Source of the DNA: Lantana camara
Lineage: Eukaryota; Streptophyta; Magnoliopsida; Lamiales; Verbenaceae
DNA: 64,000 nt
Direction: 5' to 3'
Assembly (NCBI GenBank): GCA_037501455.1
Contig: CM074865.1
Coordinates: 35,756,501-35,820,500, forward strand
A program made the translations under genes and the position numbers. Numbering within the stretch: the stretch's first letter is position 1; each line of letters opens with the position of its first letter. Below, one piece after another: positions 45,598-57,384 of this stretch. The notes beneath the pieces were generated by a model, which ran no database searches, was not told the origin of the DNA, and was given only the letters and a program-made list of their open reading frames with translations.

Positions 45598-48500
45598 TGT
45601 AGCACCCTGAAGAGGCCACAACCCCGCACCGTCGTACCTCTCAAGTGACTAGGAGATCTAGCACCCAAGAAGCACGCTGGCGAACGGACAAAACATTACA
45701 AGATAAGAGTACTAAAAGGGAACATTGCAGCGGAAATATGAGAAATTTAAAACTTTCAAAACATAAATCAGGAGATAAAAGAGGCTAGTAGCCAAGTACA
45801 AGGACTGTACAGGAATTGAGTATTGAAGGAGATATTTCGATAGAGTGTCAGGAAAAAATATGACTAGTGAAAACAAGTAACAAAGGACACCGGAGGCTAG
45901 ACCGATAAGTACCTAAATGAATACTACATGATCATCCAGGGGGTGATGTCCAAGATGGTTCAGAAGAACCTGACCACAAGAGCACAACAAAGGATTTCCT
46001 ATACTTCAAGATACCAGCCAACAAGCGATCACTGAACCTGAAACCATGGGGTCAGAAAACAGGGTGGAGGTATTAGTCAAAGGGACTAAGTGAGGCATGA
46101 CTTTTGAAACAATATAAGTACTTAGAACTTTAGGTTTTCGGAAAAGGATTTACTTCGAAACTGTACTTTAAAACTGAATTTCAGAACTTTAACACTTTAT
46201 TTTAGAATCGTACTTCAAAACATTACTTTGGAACAGGACTTTCAAGCAAGCACACACATGCGCACACGTCAGAGGTTCTAGTTCATATCTACTTTATAAA
46301 CGGGGAACAGGGTACGGGATATTTTCCAAAGATATGAACCAGGCTTTAAAACCAAAGTTTGCCCGCAAGCTAGGCCATATCCATCCTTTACTCATAAAAA
46401 CATTTACAAAGTTGGTATCGAGATCCATTAGGACCCCAACACCCTTACACAAATGCACCACCCCTTCTCCCCTTATTGTCGCGCCTAGGGAGCTACCCCG
46501 CGGTGACGTACACAAAACGGGAGGAATTTACCACCTCTCCCGACCTTCTATGTGGAGTAACCAACCTCCGATTAAACCATCACCAAGGTCAGTACGGCGG
46601 CCAGTGTCATAGTAGCCATTGGCGCATGCCTCCCGGTCTACTACTTAACCATACAACCAGGGCACAACATAACAAAATTTCCAAAGCTTGCATTCAGAAT
46701 AACAAAAGTGCATAAGCACACAGAGTTCAGGAGACTGAACCTTTATTCAAGGCAGTGTAGCAGTGTACAGGATATATATCAAAGATCATTAACTTTAAAC
46801 TTGAAGTCTTGCCCCAAAATGGGAAAACATTTAACTTGAAAGATAAGAATCTTTGAATTCGAAGAGTTGATTTTGAAATCATTTGAATACATAAGAATAT
46901 TCATGGTTCCAGTTGAAATAGTTAAACCTCACCTACAGAAATGGAATTGTGCAATAATATCAGAGCCACAGTAAATCCGGACTTCACCTGTGAGTGGTGA
47001 ATTATTAAGTTTCTATCCACAAACCATATAGTCACATAAACAAGTAGGGACGACCTCAAGTCATTCAATAGCACATAACGATATCATATGTACAGGACGA
47101 AACATCATCAAAGTATATCACTTCGTGTAGCGAGATTTTATGATAATTATTCAATAATCATCAAAGCATGAAGGCATAATTGGATTCATGTAATGCAGTA
47201 CATAGGAGAGTAATACCGTTTAATGCAGAAGAATCATTTAACTAAGAATGAAACATAAGGTTGGCGAGAAAGCGAAAAGCTTGAACAAGGAATACTCTTT
47301 TTCGAACAAAGGATTCGAGTAAACGATTAGTCTCAATTGAAAGCTCGTGTCAAGAACTTAAGGATATATTCTTAGAGTCTTAAAACAATCTCATTTAGGA
47401 AAGGAATGTGAACTTTGAAACCTACTTTGATCCCCTGTTTTTGAGAATTTTCGAAAAAGGCTTTGACCGTTGAATTTATCTCTTTGAAACGATCATTTAG
47501 GTTAAAAGTCAAAATTCCTGACTAAGGTCAAAGTTAAGGGTCAAAGTCAAAGATCAAGGGTCAAAGGTCACTATTCAAGTATACGGTATATATACTATAT
47601 GTATACGGTATTTATACTGTATGTATGCGGTATTTATACGGGGTTACCTATCGTATTTCTACAGTATTTATACATGGTACATACAGTATTTATATAAGAA
47701 TACATGCCGTACTTATACTAGAATACATACGGTATTTATACAAAAGTATATACGTATTTATTTTGAAAATACATTAAGTATTTATACGAAAGTGTACACG
47801 TATTTATACATAAAGGAATTAAATATGTATACGTATATTATACATGTATACCATAACATATATCAATTGGTCAAGTATAATTATGTAACAATTAATTAAA
47901 CATGTAACATTTAAAACTATATGTTATACTTTAATCATGTAACAATAAATAAAATGTAACATTAAATTAAATCATGTAATAAATTAAATTACCTAAGTAT
48001 GATCATAAAATAATTAAAGTGTAACATATAACATGCTAGAATAATTGTCACATAATTAATTTGTAACAAAATTAAATTACGTAACACTTTCATAATAAAC
48101 TATACTATAAGAGACATAATTCATAAATTCATGAATATTTAAAACATAAATTAAATCACATAATTCATGCATAAAATAAAACATATATTAAAACCTAAAC
48201 CTAGCATAATTAATAAATAAATTAAAACATAAAATAAAACATATATTAAAACATAAATTAAACTAATTAAAACATAAAAAAATAAGAAAACTAACCTTAC
48301 AAGGGGGGGAGGGGTTCGGTCCTAGGGGGAGAGGAACAGAATGGAGTGAGTACAAAAGGAGACCCCAACACACTTATTTATAGTCGTTGGGAAGGACCAA
48401 AGTGCAATAAATATTTACTTTAGGGACTTGAGGTGGGGTATTTTATGAAATTTCCAAAAATAGGTTTCCTTCTTTACATAATTGTCACAGCAGGGGTATT

Positions 48501-49289
48501 CTGGTAATTTCACCTTTCTCCTGTGTATTTTTGAAGTTGGAAAAGTGTCCAAGAGCTAGGAAATAAAATTAGCTTCGAAACGGTTACTCACGGGTCGAAA
48601 TTGGACGTACGGTTTAAAAGTTATGAGCTCCGGAAGATAGGGTTTTCTGGAATTTTGAAAATTATTTTAATTATGAAATAAATACTTAGAGTATGATTTG
48701 AAGGTCCAAAAAGCTTTCCAAAAGTGTAGGAAAAATCGAGGAACATTATGGTGATGATCTCAAGGGTTAAATCATCCTATCGAAGGAAATATATTCTACC
48801 GACAGAAATTTTTATTTGAAAATAAATTCTAAAATTGCTCTGGAGACATAAACGAAACCTCAAAGCATTGAAAAGATAGTTGAAAAATGCTAAGAAAGTA
48901 GGTATAGGTTCTTTGAGGTTCTCGAATAAAATGGCGTAGTGCTGGTTCGGAAAATGAATAGTACTTCTGACAAAATTTCCCAAAATACCCCTAATGATCA
49001 AGAAAGGATTTCGAAGCTTGGAAAACATGTTCATATGACTGGGGAACATTAGTTATGAACCTCTAGGGTTCCAATGAGATGCTAGGACAAGGTAGGCTCG
49101 GGAAATAAATAGTAAATTTGGTTCGTCGTAAGGAAATCCCCCTTAAAACACAATACGACTAATGAATGCACATTGTTCACATAAGAATGCAATGCATGAA
49201 CATTTGTAAAGGTTAACCAAGGTATATAAACACATTCTTGTCCTCTTTGATTTATTGTTTCCAGCTAGGTCCTGATACGGGCTGTTACA
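45598..49289 (-). repeat. 3' LTR of F
   Basis: 3692 bp. TATA read on the minus strand at 48375-48382 and donor-like TAAG|GTTAGT at 48290-48297. A repeat-rich zone lies at 47506-47820. No coding frame supported. Confidence 0.85.
47506..47820. repeat. GTCAAAG cluster and GTATTTATA repeats in LTR F
   Basis: GTCAAA recurs several times in 47506-47575 (on the LTR's sense strand TTTGAC, the W-box core bound by WRKY factors). About ten imperfect GTATTTATA units follow to about 47810. B has two GGGTCAAA copies at the matching place (about 26684-26704). Confidence 0.7.
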
Positions 49290-50772
49290 ATCTTCCCCCC
49301 TTAAAAGTAATCTGTCCTCAGATTCCATAACCGTTCTAGGGACAACTTAGGGTGATGTTCTTGTATCCTTCTTTGGTTACCACATTACTTTCCAAATGTC
49401 ATGTCTTTTCTCAGGAGTTTTTGTTAGGTGATTTTCCAATATCTCCATCCAAGTAACTTTATTTCCAAAAATCTTTATTTGAATTAAACCATCGGTTGAG
49501 CTTGATCCTCACGGTACTTCCTTCATTACCAAAATTTAGGACGACTCAGCAAAGTACCCGACAGTCTAATACACATGCCTTCATCATGTCCTCTAGACTC
49601 TTTATCATCCCCAGTGACTATCCATATGTCTATGGATGGGCTGTTATGATGAAGTCTAAGTTTCTTCTCATAACTCTGGAATACTCTACCGAAATTATGT
49701 GTAAACTTTGGATCTCTATCAGCCGCTATACTAGCCGGTGCTCCATAAGATCTCACAATCTCCTCTTGATATCATTTTGCCAAAGAGTTATCCTAATTTG
49801 CTATCTTAACTGATAAGAAATGGGCTGATTTAATCAATCTATAGACTATGACCCTTATACTGTTCTGTCGTCTTCCGTCTCATGGTAAGCTGGTGATAAG
49901 GTCCATAGTTGTTGATTTATCTCCAAGTTTGAATTGTCAGTGTTTATAACTTTTCGCCTGGCTTTGGGTATTTTGCTTTATCCTCTTAAGAAGCTGAGCA
50001 TTTCTTGACATTTTCGGCTACGTCTTTTTCCATTCCATTCCCTCAGAGGTGTTTTATGAGATCCTGATGCATTTTTGTCCCTCCAGGATATATCGTATAT
50101 TATGTCTCGTATGCCTCTTCTTATTCTTCTTCTTGAATTACTGAAGGCACACCAACTCTACAAATCCCATCTTCACTAATTCTGGACTTTGGTCTCGTCA
50201 TCCTTTCCTTTGAAACGGTGAATATTCCTTGATCCACGTATCATCAGATTGTGCTTTCATCCGTTCCTATTTCAGTGCTGATAATATATCAGGGTAGCTA
50301 GTCTTGCTTTCCGACCTAGAACATCAGCTACCATATTAGCTTCTTAAGATGGTACCAAATTATGCAGTCATGGTCCTCCTGACGGAACAGATAGAATAAA
50401 CTCTTTTGATGTGTGAAAACTTCAGATATAACCCAATAAAGGTAATGCTTCCACTTGATAAGAGCGAAAACGATTCCTGGTAACTCCAAGTCATGTGTAA
50501 GGTAATTGATCTCATGTGGTTTAAACTTTCTAGAAGTATGCACTGTTATTTCTCCATATCGAGTCAAAACGCTATCTGTCCTTCTTTTGACACATCCGTA
50601 TAGGTTGTATAACCTCCGTTCCTCCAAAGAAATTCCTTGACTATTTCCACTTTACAATTTTTTCGAATTTTGAGAGATCTACATTAATCCCTAAATAGTT
50701 GCGATAAGCCCGAGAATTGTGACTCTTTCTCCAGCTAAAAATTTACATTATCTGAACTTGCCTTATGGCATG
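49290..50772 (-). pseudogene. Decayed pol of F: integrase and RNase H remains
   Basis: Polypurine tract next to the LTR, then fragments homologous to B. 49526-49756 holds an integrase piece (AADRDPKFTHNF, matching SDRDPKFTSHLW of B); 50328-50627 holds an RNase H piece (HDLELPGIVFALIKWKHYLYW, HQKSL). Stops, frameshifts and deletions are frequent, so no product. The end GCATG at 50768-50772 is the target duplicated by G. Confidence 0.85.
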
Positions 50773-51945
50773 TGTAGCACCCGGAGCGCGGGCCACCACA
50801 TCCCCCGCACCTAAACCCGAACCCGCATATGAAATGGGAAGTCCATACACGAGCCCAAGTCTAAGCGAACGGGTGACCACACACTTACTAGGCTAGCCGG
50901 AGCTAAAACAAACTCAGAGCGCGCGATAAATAAAATAAATAGCGGAAACAAGGAGTTCTAGGAATATAAAAATTCCAAAATTTACATATTCATCAAAAGA
51001 TCGAATGTACGTAACCATAACAATTCATATCTCAAAAACAAAAATTCATAACATGATTAATTCATTAAATACAAGACAAAATGAATGTAATGCACCTAGC
51101 ACGACCTAAACCCAAAAGTGAGACTCGAACGACCCACTTCTCCGCCTAGCTCGACGACTGAGTGAGGGGGCTAACGCACACCCACACACTACACTTATAG
51201 ATAGCAAAGCACATAAAAGATAAAGGTTATGAACCGGGAATAGGTTTTGCACACCAAAACATTTCAAAGGACATTGCCTATTATATACGTATACATTACA
51301 TATTCCTTAACAAATACATGAACATAAAGTCTCTATTCCCGTTTCATAATCCAACGAATTCATTAAGCTCGGCGAGTACGAGCAAAGATCCCATCCTGGG
51401 CTTCTCATTACATTACATTACATAAAAGAGAAATCACAATCAATCCCCTTCTCCAGTGATGGAAGAGTCCGTCGACCCTAGCCATCCATTACATTATACA
51501 TTCCTCGAGGGGTGATTAACCCACACGAGTGCCATTACATTATACATTCCTCGAGGGGTAGCTAGCCCACACGAGTTGTAACACCCCGACTTACAGTCGG
51601 TACAGGTAAATTATGTGATTTAATATTATGTGCGTTTAAATTAATTGTATAAGAATTTCATGAATTTATTTGAAACTATTTGAATTAATTGATTATGTGA
51701 TTTTGGTGTTTTGGGACTTGGTGAACCTTAACCTCTTAAACCAGTTAAACCGAACCGGAGAACTTGAACCGAACCCGTGAACCGAACCCGGTTAAGCCTT
51801 AAGAATGAATCCTTGGCCCTTTCTTTCCCTTTTCACGTTCAATAGCAGCAATTTGGCCAAGAGAGAAGGAGAAGCCAAAACCTTATTTTGATCAAGCTTC
51901 AATCAACCATAACTTCTTCATTTCTTGACCAATCTTCGAGCTTAA

Positions 51946-53732
51946 GTAAGTTTCGGAAACCCCTCGGCATGCTCGTCAATTCTATGGTTTAAGTTCCTTG
52001 TTTGGAGCCTTGGATGGTTTCTTTGGTTCATGATGTGAATAGTAAGGGTTTAGCTTAAATTTGGAGTATGAGTTCTATACTTGTCATATTTGAATTCCAT
52101 CCCTATATATGAGTTATACATATGGTATTGGTTGCATTTATTCCATGAAAGCATGGGTTAGTTGAGCATTTATGAATGATCATGGTTTTAACATGAAATT
52201 TGCATCTCTTTGATCATGGCCTTTTATTCCGTTTTCTTGAGTGTTTTTATGGCAAGCATGATTTATTTGAATTGGTTGTGCATTTTGAAAAGTTGTGGCA
52301 TCTTTTAGGGTTGATTTTGGCCATTTTTGGGCACCAAACGTGCTTCCCCTGTTTCTGTAATAAAAATTCTGTTCCAGCTTTCGAACCAGGCCGGAACGGC
52401 CGTTCCCGCCCCAGTTTTAAACTGGGAACGACCGTTCCCAGGCCATCTACAGTGCCCGCCGAGAATGGGAACGACCGTTCCCAGTTTGTACTGGGAACGG
52501 GAACGGCCGTTCCCATGGCCAAAACCGTAGCTACTGGATCAAATCCGCGAGGGTGGATTTTTCCTTTTGGAAAAATCCATGGGGGTGGATTTGAGGCAGT
52601 AGCTTTGGAAAAATCCATGGGGGTGGATTTTGCCTTTGAAAAAAATCCATGGGGGTGGATTTTTCCCTTTGAAACCTAGAAGCTACCACTACTTTCCTTT
52701 ACTTTAATTATGCAATTTTATGACTTTAAGTGCTTTCTTTTGCATGTTAATTGTTATATATGTTACGTTTTGTGAATTATATGGTTCATTCCGCATTTAT
52801 TTCACATCCGAGCATGAGTCAAACATATGCCGAGCGTCATAATTGGTTCATATAGGGTCTAAGTCGTGGGCTCTTGTGTTTCTTTTCAGACGGTGCGGCC
52901 GGGGACGAGCCCGAGACTTAGGGTGATCACTTCTTTACTTTCTGCGCACAAGGTGAGATTTAGGTGTTTGTATAGATATTCGACCTATGACCTTTATGTG
53001 ACGTTTCTTGCCCCGCATGTGGATAAATTATATGTATATGTAAATAAGTGTTATGTAACATATGTTATGAGTTTGTGAACCAACCTTGATTTCGGAAAAT
53101 GATATGTAGGTATATGTAAGCCATTTGGAAAAGGTTTTACTTATGTTGTTAGCGAGTGGAACCATGAAAGATTGGTTATATGATACGTTATGTGTTTGTG
53201 AGCTCGAGGAGCTATGGGTAAGGAGCCCTCGGGACGGCAGTGGGCCGTCGAGGTTAAGCCTGTGCATAGTCTCCACCCGGAATATCATGCGCGACCTCGG
53301 GAGCTAAGGAAGGCGTGATATTCCGATGCCTTCGGTTTACCGGGGAGGACCCGTTGTAGGTTAGCTACCTCTCGGGGGTTTGTTATGTTATGGATGGATA
53401 GAGTCAACGCGTGACTCTACCATCAAAGGAGGAGAGGATGTGTATTTGATTTATGTTTTATGGTATGAGGAGTACAGGTTGGAAGCTCGTTCTCGCCGAG
53501 TATATGCTATGTTATGTTATGATTGGGAAGTATGAACGGGAATAGAGTTATGAGAAGATTTAATTCTGTATAATAGTTATTGTCTTGGAAAGTTTGGTTT
53601 GAAAAACCTATTCCGGTTCATACGTCCATCTTTTGTTAAGTGCTTTGCTCTATATTTATGTAGGGTGTGGGTGTGCGTCAGCCCCCTCACTCAGTCAGTT
53701 GACTGACCCCTCATTTATTCTTTTAGTTGCAG
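51946..53732 (+). other. Putative LTR-internal splice cassette of H
   Basis: Donor-like CTTAA|GTAAGTTT at 51946; decamer GCCGAGCGTC at 52829-52838; acceptor GTTTCTTTTCAG ending 52889; 63-nt 'exon'; donor CACAAG|GTGAGATT at 52953; hairpin TCAGTC-AGTT-GACTGA at 53691-53706; acceptor TTTTAGTTGCAG ending 53732. The palindrome cluster lies in the first 'intron'. Confidence 0.45.
52391..52664. repeat. Double palindrome cluster in LTR H
   Basis: First series, GGGAACG-NC-CGTTCCC type: 52393-52406, 52423-52440, 52466-52483 and 52499-52514 (the last is a perfect 16-mer). Second series, ATCCRY-GRGG-GTGGAT type: about 52541-52560, 52571-52592, 52609-52630 and 52641-52664. The second series is homologous to the cluster in D and shares its palindrome with A. 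Confidence 0.93.
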
Positions 53733-54601
53733 GTTCTTTTGGGGCTTGAGCTAGGCGGAGAAGTGTGTCCTGTTTGCACTTGTCGGTCTAGGTTTTGCTA
53801 GTAGCATTTACTCTCCTGCACATTTTATCATTTTGTATATGTCTATTTTTGGGATACTTACATGTTGCTTGAGCCGTGATGGCGTTGTACAGATTCAGTG
53901 ATGGTACCTATATGTAAATCTTACGGACATCTATACGTATATGTGTTGGTATCTATAAGTATTTGTGTTGCTCTTTGGTTAATGTTCTATTTATCCGCTT
54001 CCGCGTACTCTGGTTTAGTTGCTTAGCTCCGCCTAGCCTAGGGTGTGTGTTTGGTCTCCCGTTCGCTGTGATTCGGATTCGGGTACGGACATTCCATTTC
54101 GTATTCGGGTTTGGATTATGGTGCGGGGGATGTGGCCCTACTAGCGGGTGCTACACGAGTGCTCCCCGGTTCATTCCGAAGGCATCAAGAGCACCGCGAC
54201 TTCCCCAACCTCCCTAGGGTCGTACGTAGTACCTTGAATGGAGAACGTGCACAGAGGTCATAACCGGCGACCCCATGGTCGTCCCAGTTCCCCCTTACCC
54301 ACATCTCTAGGGCCCAACATTACCATTACATTACATTACCTTACCTTACCTTTCATTGCATTCTCGCTCATTACAAACCATTAACATTACGAACATTAGC
54401 ATTACACTTCCATAAACATTAAACATTCATTAAAACATAAGCTTATATATGCTCATAGATATAGCCCTTTCAAAAGTCAAAACTTGATAACAAGATCATA
54501 AACATATCGTACATTACACATAATTAACTATATATATAATATATAGTCGAACATTTAAGGGTCTTAGGTCGCTTAACTAAAAAGAAAAGAACCTAAACCT
54601 C

Positions 54602-56288
54602 ACCTTTGGACAAAAGTGTAGTGTGGTGCGAGAAAACGATCCCAAACAACTTAAACTCCAGGCACGACTCCTCCCGGAAGCACCCCTGAGACAAACAAAC
54701 GCAATATTAAAGACTTAGACTCAAACATGCACCACTTAGACGCACGGCGATGCAAATGGATGCTATGAATGCAAGAAAATATCAAATGAACACTTAAACT
54801 TTAACAAATTTCATTTCACGCTTTTCCCTTCTCAATATCATAGCATAAATTTCATAACGATATCATAACACATCACTTAATCATTAATCAATATCATAGG
54901 ATAAGCTTAGAGGCAAAAGAAACCACTTATAGTGTCAAAAGAATTCAAGAAAGGTACCATTTAAAATGTTCAAATTCATATCACGTAAAATTCATATAAA
55001 ATGAATCCATAAAATTAATTTAAAACATTTAACATATAATATGACATATTCACATAGCATATAAGTCATTCAAGATCATATCATATAAAAACTCATAAAT
55101 TAAATATAAGACATGTGACAATTAATATAACATATTCAGTGTTTAGAAATTTAAAACAATTAAAATAAATAGATGCATATTAGATAAACAAGATCATGCC
55201 ATTTAAGTATTCAAGATGAAACCATTTAATATGCTCAAATCATACCACATAATTCTCTTAAATTCGTAACAAACAATTTCATAATTTCAAAATAAAAGAA
55301 GTGACATGAGATATAATACATAGTTTGTTCATTGCTCATACATTCAGAAACAAATAATTAAAGTCATACGAAAGTATTTAAATAAGAAAGAAAACTCATG
55401 CACTCAACTCACTAATCATGCATTACATGAACAACCACACACACGTACACACATGCACAAATTACATAATACATATATATATGCACACACACTCACGTAC
55501 ACCCATGCATACCTAATACAGATATAATATAACTTACATAATTATAATGCACTAAATTTCACAAACAAACACTCACGTACACTAATTCTTGCATACATTA
55601 ATCCCATGAATTAATTAATAAATATAAGGTTCCATTCATTATTTCCCATCTCATTTTTAAACTTCAAACATTAACATCATCATAGCAGCAGCGGCAACCC
55701 TTAACAATAGCCATGAAGCCATGCAATTAATTGCAACACGCAGCAGAGCTCCAATGCAGAAAGTTTCTGCATTACCCTTGCAAATTCTCCCCGCCCGGGG
55801 AGAAGCATAACAGCAGAAACAGGTTCAGCAGCGCAGCAGTTCGGACGAAACAAAAATAGGGGAGGAATGTACAGCAACAATGCATCGAGTAAGGCAGCAA
55901 AACAACTCCAAAACACAGCAAAAATAAGCTTAAAACAACAAACAACAGCAGCAAAATCGTGACAGCAGCTAGGGAGGGAAAAGCTCAACATATTTCATGC
56001 TTTTAAGCTAGCAAAAGCCCCTATTTTCTTACGAAATTCACAGCAGCAACGAACAGCAGCAGTAGGCACATGCAAAGGAGAAAGAAAGGCCACAAAACTC
56101 ATGCTAGACTTGATGAAAAACAAGCACACAACACATACGGACTTGAACAGCCAAAATTTACAAGAAACTCAAAATATGCATTTAACCTAACTATTCAACA
56201 TGTAAGGCTTAATCATGGATTATCTAACACCTAATACGATTCAAGTAGGGCAAAATAATCACAAAATCATGGAGGTTAAGAATCATAC
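54602..56288 (-). other. Putative first splice cassette in the 3' LTR of G
   Basis: Read on the minus strand: donor-like TTTGAG|GTATGATT at 56288; decamer GCCGTGCGTC at 54739-54748; acceptor TTGTTTGTCTCAG ending 54686; 82-nt 'exon'; donor CCAAAG|GTGAGGTT at 54603. The 5' LTR copy is at 61768, 60218-60227, 60165 and about 60082. In this 3' LTR the second acceptor was lost by the deletion near 51150. Confidence 0.42.
55756..55804. repeat. Palindrome pair in the 3' LTR of G
   Basis: GCAGAAA-G-TTTCTGC (55756-55770) and TTCTCCCC-GCCC-GGGGAGAA (55785-55804, 8-bp stem, 4-nt centre). Both recur unchanged in the 5' LTR (61236-61250 and 61265-61284). Confidence 0.9.
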
Positions 56289-57073
56289 CTCAAATTTGAA
56301 GAAGGGACAAAGAATCGGAAGTTTGATTTCAAAGAATGTGCAAAAATGGAGGTTTTCCCCTTCTTTTCTTCTTGGAGCTTCTTTCTTCCTTTCTAGACTG
56401 ATGTGGTTCGGTTTTCAGCAGCAAAAGGAGATGAGGGATGGCTTTAGGTGTGATTAAGTCAAGGAAATGATGAGGGACTAGGTTTAATAGCTCAATCATA
56501 GGCCATAGGTGTGTTTTAAGGTACGAGTCGCTGAAATATGCTTCGTCGGGGATCGAAACGACATCGAAAAATTACGAAACTTGTTCCATTGTGTCCGGGT
56601 CGTCGAAAGGAGTTGAACGCCGAAGACGGGGCTCGAATCCGAGTGCCGTAGCTCAAGAAATAAATTAAAATGTGCACACCTGTACTGAAATGACTCATTT
56701 TTCAAATGAGTCCAAAACTTTCAAAAAGTTGCAAATACGTCCAAATTCGAATTTCCAATTAAGTCCAATAATTTTAAAATCATACAATTACATCCTTAAA
56801 TCACGTATTTCACATAATTCATGAAATTAGCATGCTCGAGAATAAAATTCACATATCATAAATTCATAATTTACAAGAATTCACATCATAATCTAAATTC
56901 GGGCATATTCTTGACATTTAAATCACATATTTCATATTATTTCAAATAATTCATATAAGAAACAATTAGAAATAAATATGAATGCATCAAATAAAAATGA
57001 AAATAAATATAATTACGGAAAATAAACTCACACATGGTACAAACCTGTACGTGCGAACGAGTGGGGTGTCACA

Positions 57074-57093
57074 AACTCTCCCCCTTAAAAAGG
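57074..57093 (-). other. Polypurine tract of G
   Basis: Minus strand TTTTTAAGGGGGAGAGTT directly before the LTR start; same TTAAGG-purine form as in B and F. Confidence 0.8.
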
Positions 57094-57384
57094 ACCTGTC
57101 CTCAGGTCCGGCTTGGGACCTCGAACCACTCCGGATACAACTTCCCATCGATCTCACAAGTTGACTCTTCGATTTTCGATCTCTTGTCTTCTTTGATCTT
57201 ACACCTCAAACCTTACCTCTTCTCGGTGGCTTTATCAAGCTGACAAGGAGAACTCGACCCTCAAGCTTACCGAACACTCCCGTCAAAGAACTTCTCACCA
57301 AGAACTCTCAAAAGAACTCATAACAAAGTCATGCGCAAGTAATAGGGCATACAAGAGAGTGAAAACAACACTCAACAACAATAA

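Larger units (their letters stand above)
51577..54155 (+). mobile_element. Solo LTR H (gypsy-type) nested in G
   Basis: 2579 bp from TGTAACACCCCGAC to TAGCGGGTGCTACA with perfect duplication CGAGT (51572-51576 and 54156-54160); the empty site is kept in the sister LTR at 59635-59639. No coding sequence. It shows the cleanest version of the splice-like layout and the largest palindrome cluster. Confidence 0.97.
50773..57073 (-). repeat. 3' LTR of G, split by solo LTR H
   Basis: Without H and one CGAGT it is about 3717 bp, against 3772 for the sister LTR. The difference is explained by replacement of 57 nt by 3 nt near 51150. Palindromes at 55756-55770 (GCAGAAA-G-TTTCTGC) and 55785-55804. Outside H no gene is visible. 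Confidence 0.95.

Noticed and set aside
55701..55991. 96-codon minus-strand ORF repeated at 61181-61471, hydrophobic
   Set aside because: Present in both LTRs of G because the LTRs are copies; it covers CAGCAG-type repeats and the palindromes, and no coding family is recognisable.
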